Assembly (NCBI RefSeq): GCF_001629705.1
Contig: NZ_CP015378.1
Coordinates: 992,001-1,056,000 of the forward strand
Source: Fictibacillus phosphorivorans
GTDB taxonomy: Bacteria; Bacillota; Bacilli; Bacillales; Fictibacillaceae
Length of the DNA stretch: 64,000 nucleotides
Direction: 5' to 3'
In this document: positions 1 through 9,462 of the stretch, one piece after another
How positions within the stretch are numbered: position 1 is the first letter of the stretch
How the letters are laid out: each line of letters begins with the position of its first letter
Program-made: the position numbers and the translations under genes
The notes under the pieces: model-generated
Database searches by the model: none
Seen by the model: only the letters and a program-made list of their open reading frames with translations
Told to the model about the DNA's origin: nothing

Positions 1-423
1 ACCTGAAGGTTTTTTAGGCTCTTTCGGTTCGCGTTTTTTTCTTGGTCTAAATAAGGCATAACTTAAACAAAAACCAATCGAACAAGTAATTCCATAGCCA
101 AACACAGCAAATGTGTTCAGCCCTTCAAACTTAGCCCAATAGAAGATGGTGAAGCGGTATATCAAAAGAACAACAATACTTAGTGCGACATATAAGAGAA
201 GATGAAACCTGAATTTTAACCTCATTCTATCTTTAGAAGATTCAATTATAAATGCGATTGGCAATGTGCAAAAAAGAAAAAAAGGAAGAGCTGTAACAAT
301 CCCAAAGAATAGACCGAATAACACACCTTGTAGATCAAGCTTAAATGGATTCCCGCCAGGAATAGCAAAGAAGAACAATGCTCCACAAAGTACCGATATT
401 ACTGATGAAATGATGACTCTCAT
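1..423 (-). CDS. Hydrophobic membrane protein, 3' end outside window
   Basis: Reading leftward from an ATG at 421-423 there are 141 codons with no stop before the window edge, so the C-terminus is missing. An AGGAGA ribosome site sits 5-6 nt before the ATG, inside the last codons of the upstream VOC gene. The protein shows about four hydrophobic segments (residues ~4-17, 29-53, 74-92, 105-123) and then a very basic tail rich in Arg, Lys and Pro. The VOC stop codon ends 2 nt before this start, so the two genes are probably co-transcribed and translationally coupled. I do not recognise a family; function unknown. Confidence 0.6.
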   Translation of the reverse strand, partial: MRVIISSVISVLCGALFFFAIPGGNPFKLDLQGVLFGLFFGIVTALPFFLFCTLPIAFIIESSKDRMRLKFRFHLLLYVALSIVVLLIYRFTIFYWAKFEGLNTFAVFGYGITCSIGFCLSYALFRPRKKREPKEPKKPSG

Positions 424-425
424 AA

Positions 426-815
426 CTATCTCCTAACTACTTGTTGAAGCTTTTCGTTCTTGGATTCTGAATCTTTATATTCAAACAATCCTAAGCGATT
501 TCCCCAAGGATCGGAAAACGTAGCCCATCTAACAGGAACTTCAACACGCTCATAAATTTCAAAGTATTCCACATGTAAAATATCCATCAATCGTTTTCGT
601 TCAGCATCGAGATCGACTACCCCTAGACGAAGAGGTCCAGTGCCAACAGCAGGATCTCCCTCTGCTACTTGCAGCCAGCAGTTAGGAAGCAACTCCCATT
701 CTGCAAATCCTTCATGTGGAGTGAAGTCAGGCTGACGGTTCAACAAGGTTTCATAATACTTTTGACCATCTTCCATATTCGATACACGAACTTGAACTGT
801 CATTTCATATATCAT
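426..815 (-). CDS. VOC (glyoxalase/bleomycin-resistance fold) family protein
   Basis: The 129-residue product has the length and pattern of a single VOC module: a beta-alpha-beta start (TVQVRVSNMEDGQKYYETLL), a middle strand with a Glu-rich EWELL segment, and a C-terminal strand ATFSDPWGNRLGLFEY, where DPWGN is the usual VOC turn before a metal-ligand Glu. VOC proteins bind or isomerise small molecules, often with a divalent metal; the substrate here cannot be predicted. An AAAGGAGAA site lies 6 nt before the ATG. It lies between the APH-like gene and a membrane protein on the same strand, a likely small operon of detoxification or resistance type (inference). Confidence 0.8.
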   Translation of the reverse strand: MIYEMTVQVRVSNMEDGQKYYETLLNRQPDFTPHEGFAEWELLPNCWLQVAEGDPAVGTGPLRLGVVDLDAERKRLMDILHVEYFEIYERVEVPVRWATFSDPWGNRLGLFEYKDSESKNEKLQQVVRR

Positions 816-886
816 ATGTAATTCTCCTTTACTTCATTTTATTTTCTATTAAAAACGTTCTTAACGAGTCAGAGGTTTCATAACGA

Positions 887-1693
887 TTAATTACGTATTA
901 GACCTTTTTGAATAATTGATAATAATAACTTTTTCTCAACATCGGGAAGATTTTCACTTAATCGTGCTGCAGCTATCGGAACCATCCAGCTTTCTAATTC
1001 TTTTGAAGATAACTGGTAATGTCTAGTATAACTTTTTCTATAATACATAGCTAAAAGTTTTCGTGAATATAAAGTAGTTCTAAAATTTAGAAAAGAGGTA
1101 CGATCTTGTAATCCACCGTAACGTAAGATGAGCAGAGTCCGTGCTAAGTCTGCCATACGGTTGCCACTTGTAGCATCACACCAGTCAATGATTACAGCTT
1201 CGTTTTTTGTAATTAAAATATTGTCAGGATGAAAATCACCATGGCATAAACAATTACTTTTTGGAAGTTCTTCTAATCGCTTGTTGATTCTTTTCTTGTC
1301 ATCCACATTTAATTCTTTTACTGACATAATCTTTTGTTTCAGCACATCAAATTGAGAAGGAAGGGCAGATAATTTCTTTTCGTGAACGATAGTTTGAAGA
1401 GTCGCCATCTTCTTTAAGAAATGAAGTGCTTTTTGAGGTTGAGATTCTAATATACTTGTTAACGTTAATCCCTCAACTTTTTTATAAATCAAAGCTCTTT
1501 TACCAGGAATCGGTTTACCCCATCTTACTTCGGGAACCGGAAGGCCTGATTGAATAATGTTCTTATGAATCGTATACTCATGCTCAATAAAATCATCGGA
1601 TATGTGATCATGAAAAAGCTTTGCAACTTCGGTTGGGGAAAATATGATGACCTGTGCGGTACTACCTACACCAATGACTAGTTTGTGCTCCAA
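887..1693 (-). CDS. Aminoglycoside phosphotransferase (APH)/choline kinase family protein
   Basis: The 268-residue protein carries the APH catalytic loop CHGDFHPDNILI (around residue 150), in which the Asp is the catalytic base and the Asn binds metal, followed by VIIDWCDA, whose Asp chelates magnesium. The N-terminal part (residues 1-75) has the small kinase-like lobe. APH-fold enzymes phosphorylate hydroxyls of antibiotics, choline, homoserine or sugars. Similarity to known resistance enzymes cannot be judged here, so the substrate is open and a resistance role is not claimed. It is the first gene of the minus-strand group that continues with the VOC protein. Confidence 0.8.
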   Translation of the reverse strand: MEHKLVIGVGSTAQVIIFSPTEVAKLFHDHISDDFIEHEYTIHKNIIQSGLPVPEVRWGKPIPGKRALIYKKVEGLTLTSILESQPQKALHFLKKMATLQTIVHEKKLSALPSQFDVLKQKIMSVKELNVDDKKRINKRLEELPKSNCLCHGDFHPDNILITKNEAVIIDWCDATSGNRMADLARTLLILRYGGLQDRTSFLNFRTTLYSRKLLAMYYRKSYTRHYQLSSKELESWMVPIAAARLSENLPDVEKKLLLSIIQKGLIRN

Positions 1694-1773
1694 AATGATT
1701 TTCTCCTCTACTCAAATCTCTATATGGATAATTTTAACACATTTAGAAGGGGTAGATTGTTCAAAACTTTTGT

Positions 1774-1803
1774 TTGACTGACTGGTCATGAACCGATTAT
1801 ACT
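1774..1803 (+). promoter_or_regulatory. Sigma-A promoter overlapping a TetR-type operator
   Basis: TTGACT (1774-1779), an 18-bp spacer and TATACT (1798-1803) form a good vegetative promoter directed toward the MFS gene. The -35 box lies within the first operator-like dyad, so a bound repressor would block RNA polymerase. Confidence 0.6.
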
Positions 1804-1833
1804 AACTAATGGTAAATGTGACTAAGTGGTCAT
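1775..1833 (+). promoter_or_regulatory. Two direct copies of a TGAC-N6-GTCA operator
   Basis: TGACTGACTGGTCAT at 1775-1789 and TGACTAAGTGGTCAT at 1819-1833 differ at two positions. Each holds the dyad TGAC-N6-GTCA and their starts are 44 bp apart, about four helical turns. The arrangement around the promoter is typical of TetR-family control of efflux pumps (inference). No intact regulator gene lies next to them. Confidence 0.5.
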
Positions 1834-1872
1834 ATGATGCATGTTATAAGAGTAGCTATAACTTAAAAGATA

Positions 1873-2004
1873 TTGAAGCGTACTCCTATAACTGAAAAAG
1901 AAGTCTTTGAAGCCGAGTTAGGGGCAATACTTAATCAAGTAAAGAATTTAGTTGATGAAAGAAATAGTGATGGGATAGCAAGAAATTTAAAGCTTGGACG
2001 ATAA
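1873..2004 (+). pseudogene. Possible 3' stub of a TetR-type regulator
   Basis: An open frame of 43 sense codons ends at TAA 2002-2004, 34 nt before the MFS gene. It reads KRTPITEKEVFEAELGAILN and onward to ...RNLKLGR. It has no ribosome site and no ATG, only a TTG at 1873, and an in-frame stop lies just upstream (1864-1866). An amphipathic helical tail of this kind, directly between TetR-type operators and an efflux gene, fits the C-terminal end of a regulator whose first ~150 codons have been deleted. It could also be unrelated non-coding DNA; no DNA-binding domain remains. Confidence 0.35.
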
Positions 2005-2008
2005 TTAA

Positions 2009-3646
<1,638 letters not shown>

Positions 3647-3651
3647 ACAAC

Positions 3652-3680
3652 AAAGAGCTGATCTGAAGATCAGCTCTTTT
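3652..3680. terminator. Bidirectional Rho-independent terminator
   Basis: AAAGAGCTGATC / GATCAGCTCTTT with a 4-nt loop TGAA; T-rich on the plus side and A-rich on the other, so it can serve the MFS gene and the convergent UPF0597 gene. Confidence 0.85.
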
Positions 3681-3704
3681 CATCTTAATTTCAATCAATA
3701 GTGC

Positions 3705-4985
3705 TTACCGTTGCTTATTCACCATCATATCTAAAAGTACAGAATCAGTTGTACTTGATGTTTCAGCACCTAATCTGCAGAAATTCTCAATCGTCTTTTC
3801 AACATCTTCTTCAATAAATCCGTTTGTAGAGGGGATACACAATCCGTTCGATGCTAAGACAGCTGATTGAACAGCGGCACTTGAACATGTTGCCACTTTC
3901 ATGGCGCATCCGGCTTTTGCTCCGTCACAAACCATTCCACTTACGTTGCCTAATGTATTCTGTATAGCAGCTTTCATCTTAACTAAGTTGTCATCCATCA
4001 AGTAGGTGATCGCTGCAGATGCGCTAGCACCAGCGACAGTAACACCACATAGTGCAGATAACCGGCCGAATTTTGATTTCATATGAATCGATAGAAGGTG
4101 GCTCAAAGTTACCGCTCGTAACATCTTTTCTTCTGTTACACCTAGCTTTTCTGCAGCAGCCACAACAGGCATCGTAACCGCTATTCCTTGATTTCCGCTT
4201 CCGGAATTCGCCATAACAGGCATAGTAGATCCAGCCATTCGTGCGTCAGATCCTGCAGCAGATAATGCCATACTATACGTAGCTAAATCGTCTGAAAGAA
4301 TTCCTTTTTTTGTTTGGTCGTATAACGTTTTACCTACTTTTAAACCATAGTCATTTGAAAGACCTTCTTTACAGATCGCAGAATTCAGCTCAACACTGCG
4401 CTTAACAAGATCCAATCGATGAAGTGGAACTTCGGTAATAAACGTATATAGGTCTTCTATCGTTAACTCAGGATTATCAGCTTTTTTAGAACTTGGGGAT
4501 GAATCTGGTTTTGATTCATCTACTAACACGTTTCCGTTTTGAGAGATAAAGCTTATGTTCGTATGGTCGCCAGAGATCACAACGATTGCTTTCTCTGATG
4601 AAGTTTTCACTTCGACTTCTATAAATAACTTTTCAGGACCATCTGCAGTGGCCACCGAAACCATTCCGCTCTGAACGAAACTTATCGCTTCTTCTTCTTC
4701 AATAACTGTTACACCCTCAAGCAATTGAAGACCTTTTGAAGAATCTCCTGCAATCATACCGAGAGCCGCTGTGAAATCGATACCTGTATTATTCATGCCG
4801 GGAATCCCTACAGACAACGCGTTCTTGATAACATTACCGCTCGCTTTGACAGAAATGGATGTTACCGGCTCACTAATATATTTTTTTGCAGTAGCGGATG
4901 CGAGAGCGATCGCAACAGGTTCTGTGCAGCCAAGTGCAACAACGAGTTCTTTTTCAAGAAGTCTATAAATGTTTTCGTTGATCAT
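3705..4985 (-). CDS. UPF0597 / L-cysteine desulfidase-like family protein
   Basis: The 426-residue protein matches the serine dehydratase-alpha/UPF0597 (YhaM, CyuA) pattern: an N-terminal LVVALGCTEPVAIALASA segment and C-terminal cysteine-bearing glycine-rich loops (SALCGVTVAGASASAAITYL, GMVCDGAKAGCAMKV). Characterised relatives break L-cysteine into sulfide, pyruvate and ammonia using an iron-sulfur cluster held by such cysteines. The Cys residues are present, so an active enzyme is plausible, though serine or another amino acid could be the substrate. It is monocistronic, with GAAGAGG before the ATG, and shares the bidirectional terminator with the MFS gene. Confidence 0.85.
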   Translation of the reverse strand: MINENIYRLLEKELVVALGCTEPVAIALASATAKKYISEPVTSISVKASGNVIKNALSVGIPGMNNTGIDFTAALGMIAGDSSKGLQLLEGVTVIEEEEAISFVQSGMVSVATADGPEKLFIEVEVKTSSEKAIVVISGDHTNISFISQNGNVLVDESKPDSSPSSKKADNPELTIEDLYTFITEVPLHRLDLVKRSVELNSAICKEGLSNDYGLKVGKTLYDQTKKGILSDDLATYSMALSAAGSDARMAGSTMPVMANSGSGNQGIAVTMPVVAAAEKLGVTEEKMLRAVTLSHLLSIHMKSKFGRLSALCGVTVAGASASAAITYLMDDNLVKMKAAIQNTLGNVSGMVCDGAKAGCAMKVATCSSAAVQSAVLASNGLCIPSTNGFIEEDVEKTIENFCRLGAETSSTTDSVLLDMMVNKQR

Positions 4986-5376
4986 AAATTTAACCTCTTC
5001 CCCAAAAATTTCTCTTCCTTAACAATAACGGTTAATTTCTTCAAAAAGAAGAGGAAAGTCTTATCAATTTTAAAAGTCCATATAAGAAAGGTAACCAAAA
5101 AATATCCAGGTCTTTAGGATGAAGTCGATATAAAGAATGTAAATAGAACGCCATGCTTATTGCCTAAACAAAATCAAAAATCAGGGATATATAAGCCTAA
5201 AGAACAAGATTCATTCACGAATCTGCCATGATCTAGAGGAAATATACTTTTTATTTAAAGGTAAAGTGGGTGAAAAGGAACTTTTTTGAAATTCTAATCA
5301 AAATCACTAGGCACTGTCATAAATAATACTTATTATAAATGAGTAAGATCTAACACCTTTGTAAGGAGTTTTTATA
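4986..5376. other. Intergenic region, divergent promoters expected
   Basis: These 391 bases separate two divergently transcribed units. I find no open frame with a ribosome site, no strong hairpin and no convincing sigma-A, sigma-B or sigma-D promoter. TATTATAAA near 5334 could be a -10 for the phosphorelay operon, with a poor -35. AAGGAG for the first operon gene lies near 5363. Confidence 0.4.
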
Positions 5377-6993
5377 ATGGATTCCAAATTAATAAAATAT
5401 CAAAACATGCTCGAAAAAAAGATAACCAAACAAGTCCAAGAATGGAAAGATGATGAGAATCCGGTTTCTCACCAAGAGCTTTATCAATTCTTGCATACCA
5501 TCACAGGTACTGCTGGTACGATATCGCTTTCAGAAGTTTCGAAAACCGCATCAGACTTAATGCACCAGATGGGTGAAGAACAAAAAAGCTGGAGTTCAAT
5601 TGAAGCTGCACGTTATTTACGTCCAGTGACAAATTTGTTCGCTGTTCATAAAAAAAACCTTGCCGTAACATTCTCTTCTGAATTTACTCCAAACACAGAT
5701 CAATGTGATAAGCCCCTTCTTCTCATTGTAGATCAAGATGTACCTTATCTCGTATATAGCAAAGAACAATTAGAGAATCACGGCTATGCTGTGGTCGTAT
5801 CTCCAACGATTGAAAAAGCACTTTCGATGTTCTATGACTTGAACCCAGATTGTCTGATCGTTAATCCTTTTCATGAAGAGATCGATGGGTATGATTTTAT
5901 CAAACAAGTTCGGGAAACCGTTGCATTTGAACTTATTCCAATCGTTGTGATTAGTCCTTCTGACGAAAAAGAAACGCGAATTGCCGCTTATCAAAAAGGT
6001 GCTGATGATTTCTTCCTAAAATCATTAGAATGGGATGAGTATGTAGCGAGAATCGATCGACAAGTGAAACGAAGGAAAATTGTGAAAGACACGCTTATGA
6101 AAGATGAATTAACGAAAGTGTACAACCGGAAGTTTCTTAAAGAAGCTTATCAACGAATATCATCTGAACATTTGAGACACAAAGATATCTTCTCGGTGAT
6201 TATGATTGACGTTGATTTCTTTAAGAAAATAAACGATACATATGGTCATACTGCCGGTGATCACGTGCTAATTAAGTTTGCTGAATTTCTTCGAACACAT
6301 CTTCGGACTCAGGATGTAGTAGTGAGGTACGGGGGAGAAGAATTCCTCCTTTTGATGCCTTATACAAAGCTTGAAGAAGCGGAAAAGACCGCTTGTCGAC
6401 TTTTAGAAAATTTGAGTCAAAATGTATTTCATTATGATGGTCATTCATTTCTTGTTTCATTTTCAGCAGGAGTTTATGAAGTGAATAGTCCTGTTTCGTT
6501 AGCTGAAGCAGTACGAACGGCAGATCGTGCCTTGTACGCAGCAAAAGAAAACGGAAGAGGTAGGATTGAAACGGCAAGCTCTCAAGAAGTGGTTAACCGC
6601 CGACTTCGCGTAGCAGTCATCGATGATTCAGAAGTTATTCGTAGAATGCTAGAAAGCTTCTTTACTGATCTTGAAGTTGAAAATTATGAGCTTGAAATTA
6701 AAACCTATCAAGATGGCGTTTCATTCTTTGTAGATGAATGGCACCAGTCAAACGATGAATATTTGGTCATCTTGGATGGTGTTTTACCTAAGATGGATGG
6801 AATCGAAGTATTAACGAAGCTCCGTAAATATCCAGATACGAACCGATACAAAATTTTAATGCTTACAGCACGGAAAGCAGAGGGTGACATCGTTCGTGCT
6901 CTGCATTTAGGTGCGGATGACTATTTAACGAAGCCTTTTAGTATTCGTGAGTTAGAAGCGAGAATAAAAGTGTTAGTGCAAAGGGTGAAATAA
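5377..6993 (+). CDS. Diguanylate cyclase with Hpt-REC-GGDEF-REC architecture
   Basis: This 538-residue protein has four modules. Residues ~1-95 look like an Hpt phosphotransfer domain, with LHTITGTAGTIS placing the candidate His at 40. Residues ~110-230 are a receiver whose phospho-acceptor Asp is replaced by Asn163 (CLIVNPF), so it is probably a pseudo-receiver. The GGDEF domain has the intact active motif GGEEF at 319-323 and, five residues upstream, an RTQD inhibitory site, so it should make c-di-GMP from two GTP and be product-inhibited. Residues ~410-535 are an intact receiver with Asp467. It is first gene of a six-gene operon; its TAA overlaps the next ATG by one base. The predicted role is to receive phosphate from the operon's hybrid kinase and set c-di-GMP for the synthase (inference). 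Confidence 0.88.
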   Translation: MDSKLIKYQNMLEKKITKQVQEWKDDENPVSHQELYQFLHTITGTAGTISLSEVSKTASDLMHQMGEEQKSWSSIEAARYLRPVTNLFAVHKKNLAVTFSSEFTPNTDQCDKPLLLIVDQDVPYLVYSKEQLENHGYAVVVSPTIEKALSMFYDLNPDCLIVNPFHEEIDGYDFIKQVRETVAFELIPIVVISPSDEKETRIAAYQKGADDFFLKSLEWDEYVARIDRQVKRRKIVKDTLMKDELTKVYNRKFLKEAYQRISSEHLRHKDIFSVIMIDVDFFKKINDTYGHTAGDHVLIKFAEFLRTHLRTQDVVVRYGGEEFLLLMPYTKLEEAEKTACRLLENLSQNVFHYDGHSFLVSFSAGVYEVNSPVSLAEAVRTADRALYAAKENGRGRIETASSQEVVNRRLRVAVIDDSEVIRRMLESFFTDLEVENYELEIKTYQDGVSFFVDEWHQSNDEYLVILDGVLPKMDGIEVLTKLRKYPDTNRYKILMLTARKAEGDIVRALHLGADDYLTKPFSIRELEARIKVLVQRVK

Positions 6994-8045
6994 TGCTGTC
7001 AGATGAAATATTTCTTTTAGTATGCATCGCATGTGTCTTATTGAGTGTTTTAACAGTTATGTTCTTATATCTACTCATTAAAAAGACTCTGGAGATATCA
7101 AAAGAAAAGCAAATAAATGTTTATAAAGATCAAGTTCATCATACGATTTACGATTACTTGTATCATGAACATAAGTCACGGTTATTAGTTCCAGATTCGA
7201 CGATAAAATTTATGGCGATCGAACGCCTTCTAACGGAATATTCAACAGTTATTGAGGGAGAGGGGAAGGGCCGAATCTCTTTATTAGCAGATGAGATCTT
7301 TCACGAAAGATATGAATCGATCTTGAATCAAAACAAGTGGAGCAGCAGGATGAATGTTCTTTATAAGATTGATGGTTTTAAGATGGGCTCTCTTTCAGAA
7401 CTGTTGAAGAAGAAGTTGAGAGATCCAAACACTTCAAAAGAAGAAAAGCTTATTATTTTCCGTTGCTTAGCCAATAACCAAGATCGTGCACTCGCTCAGT
7501 TGTTTCGGTCTGTTCCAGCTTTATTTTCGGTACTAGAGTATAGAAGTATATTAAACAGAGTAGAAGATGAGTTGTTCACAAGTTTGGTAGGCGATTATTC
7601 ACATTTTCCTGAGCGATTAAAGTTAGCCATCATCGATATGATTGGAATTCAAAAGAAATTAGACTTCGTTACCTTTTTAGAAAATCAGTTGGGTGATGAG
7701 CCATTTGAAATTCGTCTCCGATCGATGAAAGCAATCGGAGAAGTTGGTTTTTTATCTGACTCTGAAGTAATAGGTCGCTTCGCAAAATCAGATAGATGGG
7801 AAGAACGATTGATGGCAGCTAAGGTAATCGGAAAGACGCGAGCCTTGAACGGTCTGCAAATACTTGAAGCGTTGATAAAAGATTCATCGTGGATGGTACG
7901 TGCTGAAGCTGCAAAGTCATTTTTGAGCTATAATGACGGCCTTGAACGTTTGTATGATATTCGTTTTACAAGTGATGATCGGTTTGCTAGAGACATGGCA
8001 TCAGAATGGATCGAGAGAGGAATTGCAGATGGTTACAATTATTAG
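6993..8045 (+). CDS. Membrane-anchored HEAT-repeat protein
   Basis: The 350-residue protein begins with one hydrophobic helix (residues ~6-30) and is otherwise soluble and helical. From about residue 190 there are HEAT/PBS-lyase-type repeats, for example FEIRLRSMKAIGEVGF, WEERLMAAKVIGKT and WMVRAEAAKSFLSY, each a helix pair with conserved Arg/Ala. Such repeats are protein-binding scaffolds. It overlaps the upstream gene by one base (TAATG) and the downstream synthase by 17 bases, so the three proteins are tightly coupled. I infer a scaffold linking the c-di-GMP enzyme or kinase to the membrane glycosyltransferase; no enzymatic motif is seen. Confidence 0.75.
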   Translation: MLSDEIFLLVCIACVLLSVLTVMFLYLLIKKTLEISKEKQINVYKDQVHHTIYDYLYHEHKSRLLVPDSTIKFMAIERLLTEYSTVIEGEGKGRISLLADEIFHERYESILNQNKWSSRMNVLYKIDGFKMGSLSELLKKKLRDPNTSKEEKLIIFRCLANNQDRALAQLFRSVPALFSVLEYRSILNRVEDELFTSLVGDYSHFPERLKLAIIDMIGIQKKLDFVTFLENQLGDEPFEIRLRSMKAIGEVGFLSDSEVIGRFAKSDRWEERLMAAKVIGKTRALNGLQILEALIKDSSWMVRAEAAKSFLSYNDGLERLYDIRFTSDDRFARDMASEWIERGIADGYNY

Positions 8046-9462
8046 TCAGTTATGGCTCGAACTTGTTCGTGTTTTTGGCTGGTTTATTTTGTTTTATATG
8101 TCAGGGGTTGTAGTTTTTTATGGACTTCTGTTTATTTTAGCTGCTTTTCAGCTGAAAAGAGAAGAGAAGATTGATTCCTATGAGCGTTATGAAGATTACA
8201 TGGATGCAAGTTACACGAAACCAGTTTCTATTATTGTACCTGCTTATAATGAAGAGCTTGGAATCGTAGGAAGTGTTCGTTCTCTTTTGAGCATCAATTA
8301 CCCAGAATTTGAAGTAATCGTTGTAAATGATGGATCTAAAGATGCGACAGTAGAAACCGTTATTGAACGTTTTCAAATGAAAAAGGTGAAGAAGGTTATT
8401 CAGACAAGACTTGAGACGATGACAATTAAAGGTGTATACCAATCAGTAATATATCCGAATCTATGGCTGGTAGATAAGATGAACGGTGGCAAAGCAGATG
8501 CATTGAACGCGGGACTCAATGTTTCTAACTATCCTTACTTTTGTTCATTAGACGGTGATTCAGTTCTTGAACGAGACGCTTTTCTAAAAGTAATGAAACC
8601 GATCATCGACTCGGATGAAACGGTGATTGCATCAGGTGGAAGTATTCGAATCGCTAATGGATGTGATATTCATGAGGGCCAAGTTGAAAGAATCGGTCTT
8701 TCTAAGAACCCGATCGTTATCATGCAGGTTATTGAATACTTGAGAGCGTTTTTGATGGGGCGAATTGGACTCAGTCGTTATAACTGGCTGTTGATCATTT
8801 CGGGAGCTTTCGGTGTATTCTCAAAAAAATGGGTGATTGAAGCAGGTGGCTATAAGCGGGATACAGTAGGAGAAGATATGGAGCTTGTGGTACGTCTTCA
8901 AAAGCTGATCAAAGATAAAAAAGAGAAGAAAAAAATCATTTATGTACCAGATCCAGTCTGTTGGACAGAGGCACCTGAAGACTTTAAATACCTTCATAGA
9001 CAAAGAAATCGGTGGCATAGAGGCTTGTTTGACAGTCTTTGGATCCACAAGTCCATGCTTTTGAATCCAAAGTATGGATCAATCGGAATGGTCTCGCTGC
9101 CGTATTTTTGGATCATTGAACTAGCCGGTCCTGTCGTAGAGTTATGTGGTTATTTGTTTGTAGTTCTCTCCTTTTTTCTAGGAGGCATCTACATTGAGAT
9201 GGCATTGCTGTTTTTCCTGCTCTCCGTCTTAATCGGATCGCTTTCTTCTATGGGAGCAGTAATCTTGGAGGAATGGAGCCTTCGTAAATACCCCAAAATA
9301 TCGGACATCGTAAAACTATTTGTTTATTCACTAACAGAAACACTTTGGTATCGTCCATTAACTGTGATCTGGCGTTGTCAAGGATTGGTTCAAGCGATTC
9401 GTGGTAAAAAGTCATGGGGCGAAATGAAAAGAAAAGGTGTATCCGGGGGAATCTCACAATGA
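8029..9462 (+). CDS. Membrane processive glycosyltransferase, GT2 (PgaC/IcaA/hyaluronan synthase-like)
   Basis: The 477-residue protein has an N-terminal membrane helix pair (residues ~12-42), a cytosolic GT2 catalytic domain and C-terminal membrane helices (~360-430). Processive-synthase motifs are complete: VVNDGSKD, DGDS as the DxD, GED before MELVVRLQ as the catalytic base, and QRNRW (QxxRW). Family members polymerise UDP-sugars and extrude the chain through their own channel; poly-N-acetylglucosamine is the closest known product, but the sugar is not certain. I place the start at ATG 8029, with GAGAGG 7-8 nt upstream, inside the HEAT gene. No PilZ domain is seen in the protein, so c-di-GMP control would need another partner. 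Confidence 0.88.
   Translation: MVTIISQLWLELVRVFGWFILFYMSGVVVFYGLLFILAAFQLKREEKIDSYERYEDYMDASYTKPVSIIVPAYNEELGIVGSVRSLLSINYPEFEVIVVNDGSKDATVETVIERFQMKKVKKVIQTRLETMTIKGVYQSVIYPNLWLVDKMNGGKADALNAGLNVSNYPYFCSLDGDSVLERDAFLKVMKPIIDSDETVIASGGSIRIANGCDIHEGQVERIGLSKNPIVIMQVIEYLRAFLMGRIGLSRYNWLLIISGAFGVFSKKWVIEAGGYKRDTVGEDMELVVRLQKLIKDKKEKKKIIYVPDPVCWTEAPEDFKYLHRQRNRWHRGLFDSLWIHKSMLLNPKYGSIGMVSLPYFWIIELAGPVVELCGYLFVVLSFFLGGIYIEMALLFFLLSVLIGSLSSMGAVILEEWSLRKYPKISDIVKLFVYSLTETLWYRPLTVIWRCQGLVQAIRGKKSWGEMKRKGVSGGISQ

Noticed and set aside
9414..9458. Longer N-terminus for the glycosidase-like protein.
   Set aside because: ATG 9459 has GGGGGA at 8 nt and gives a clean membrane anchor; the extension runs back within the synthase gene.
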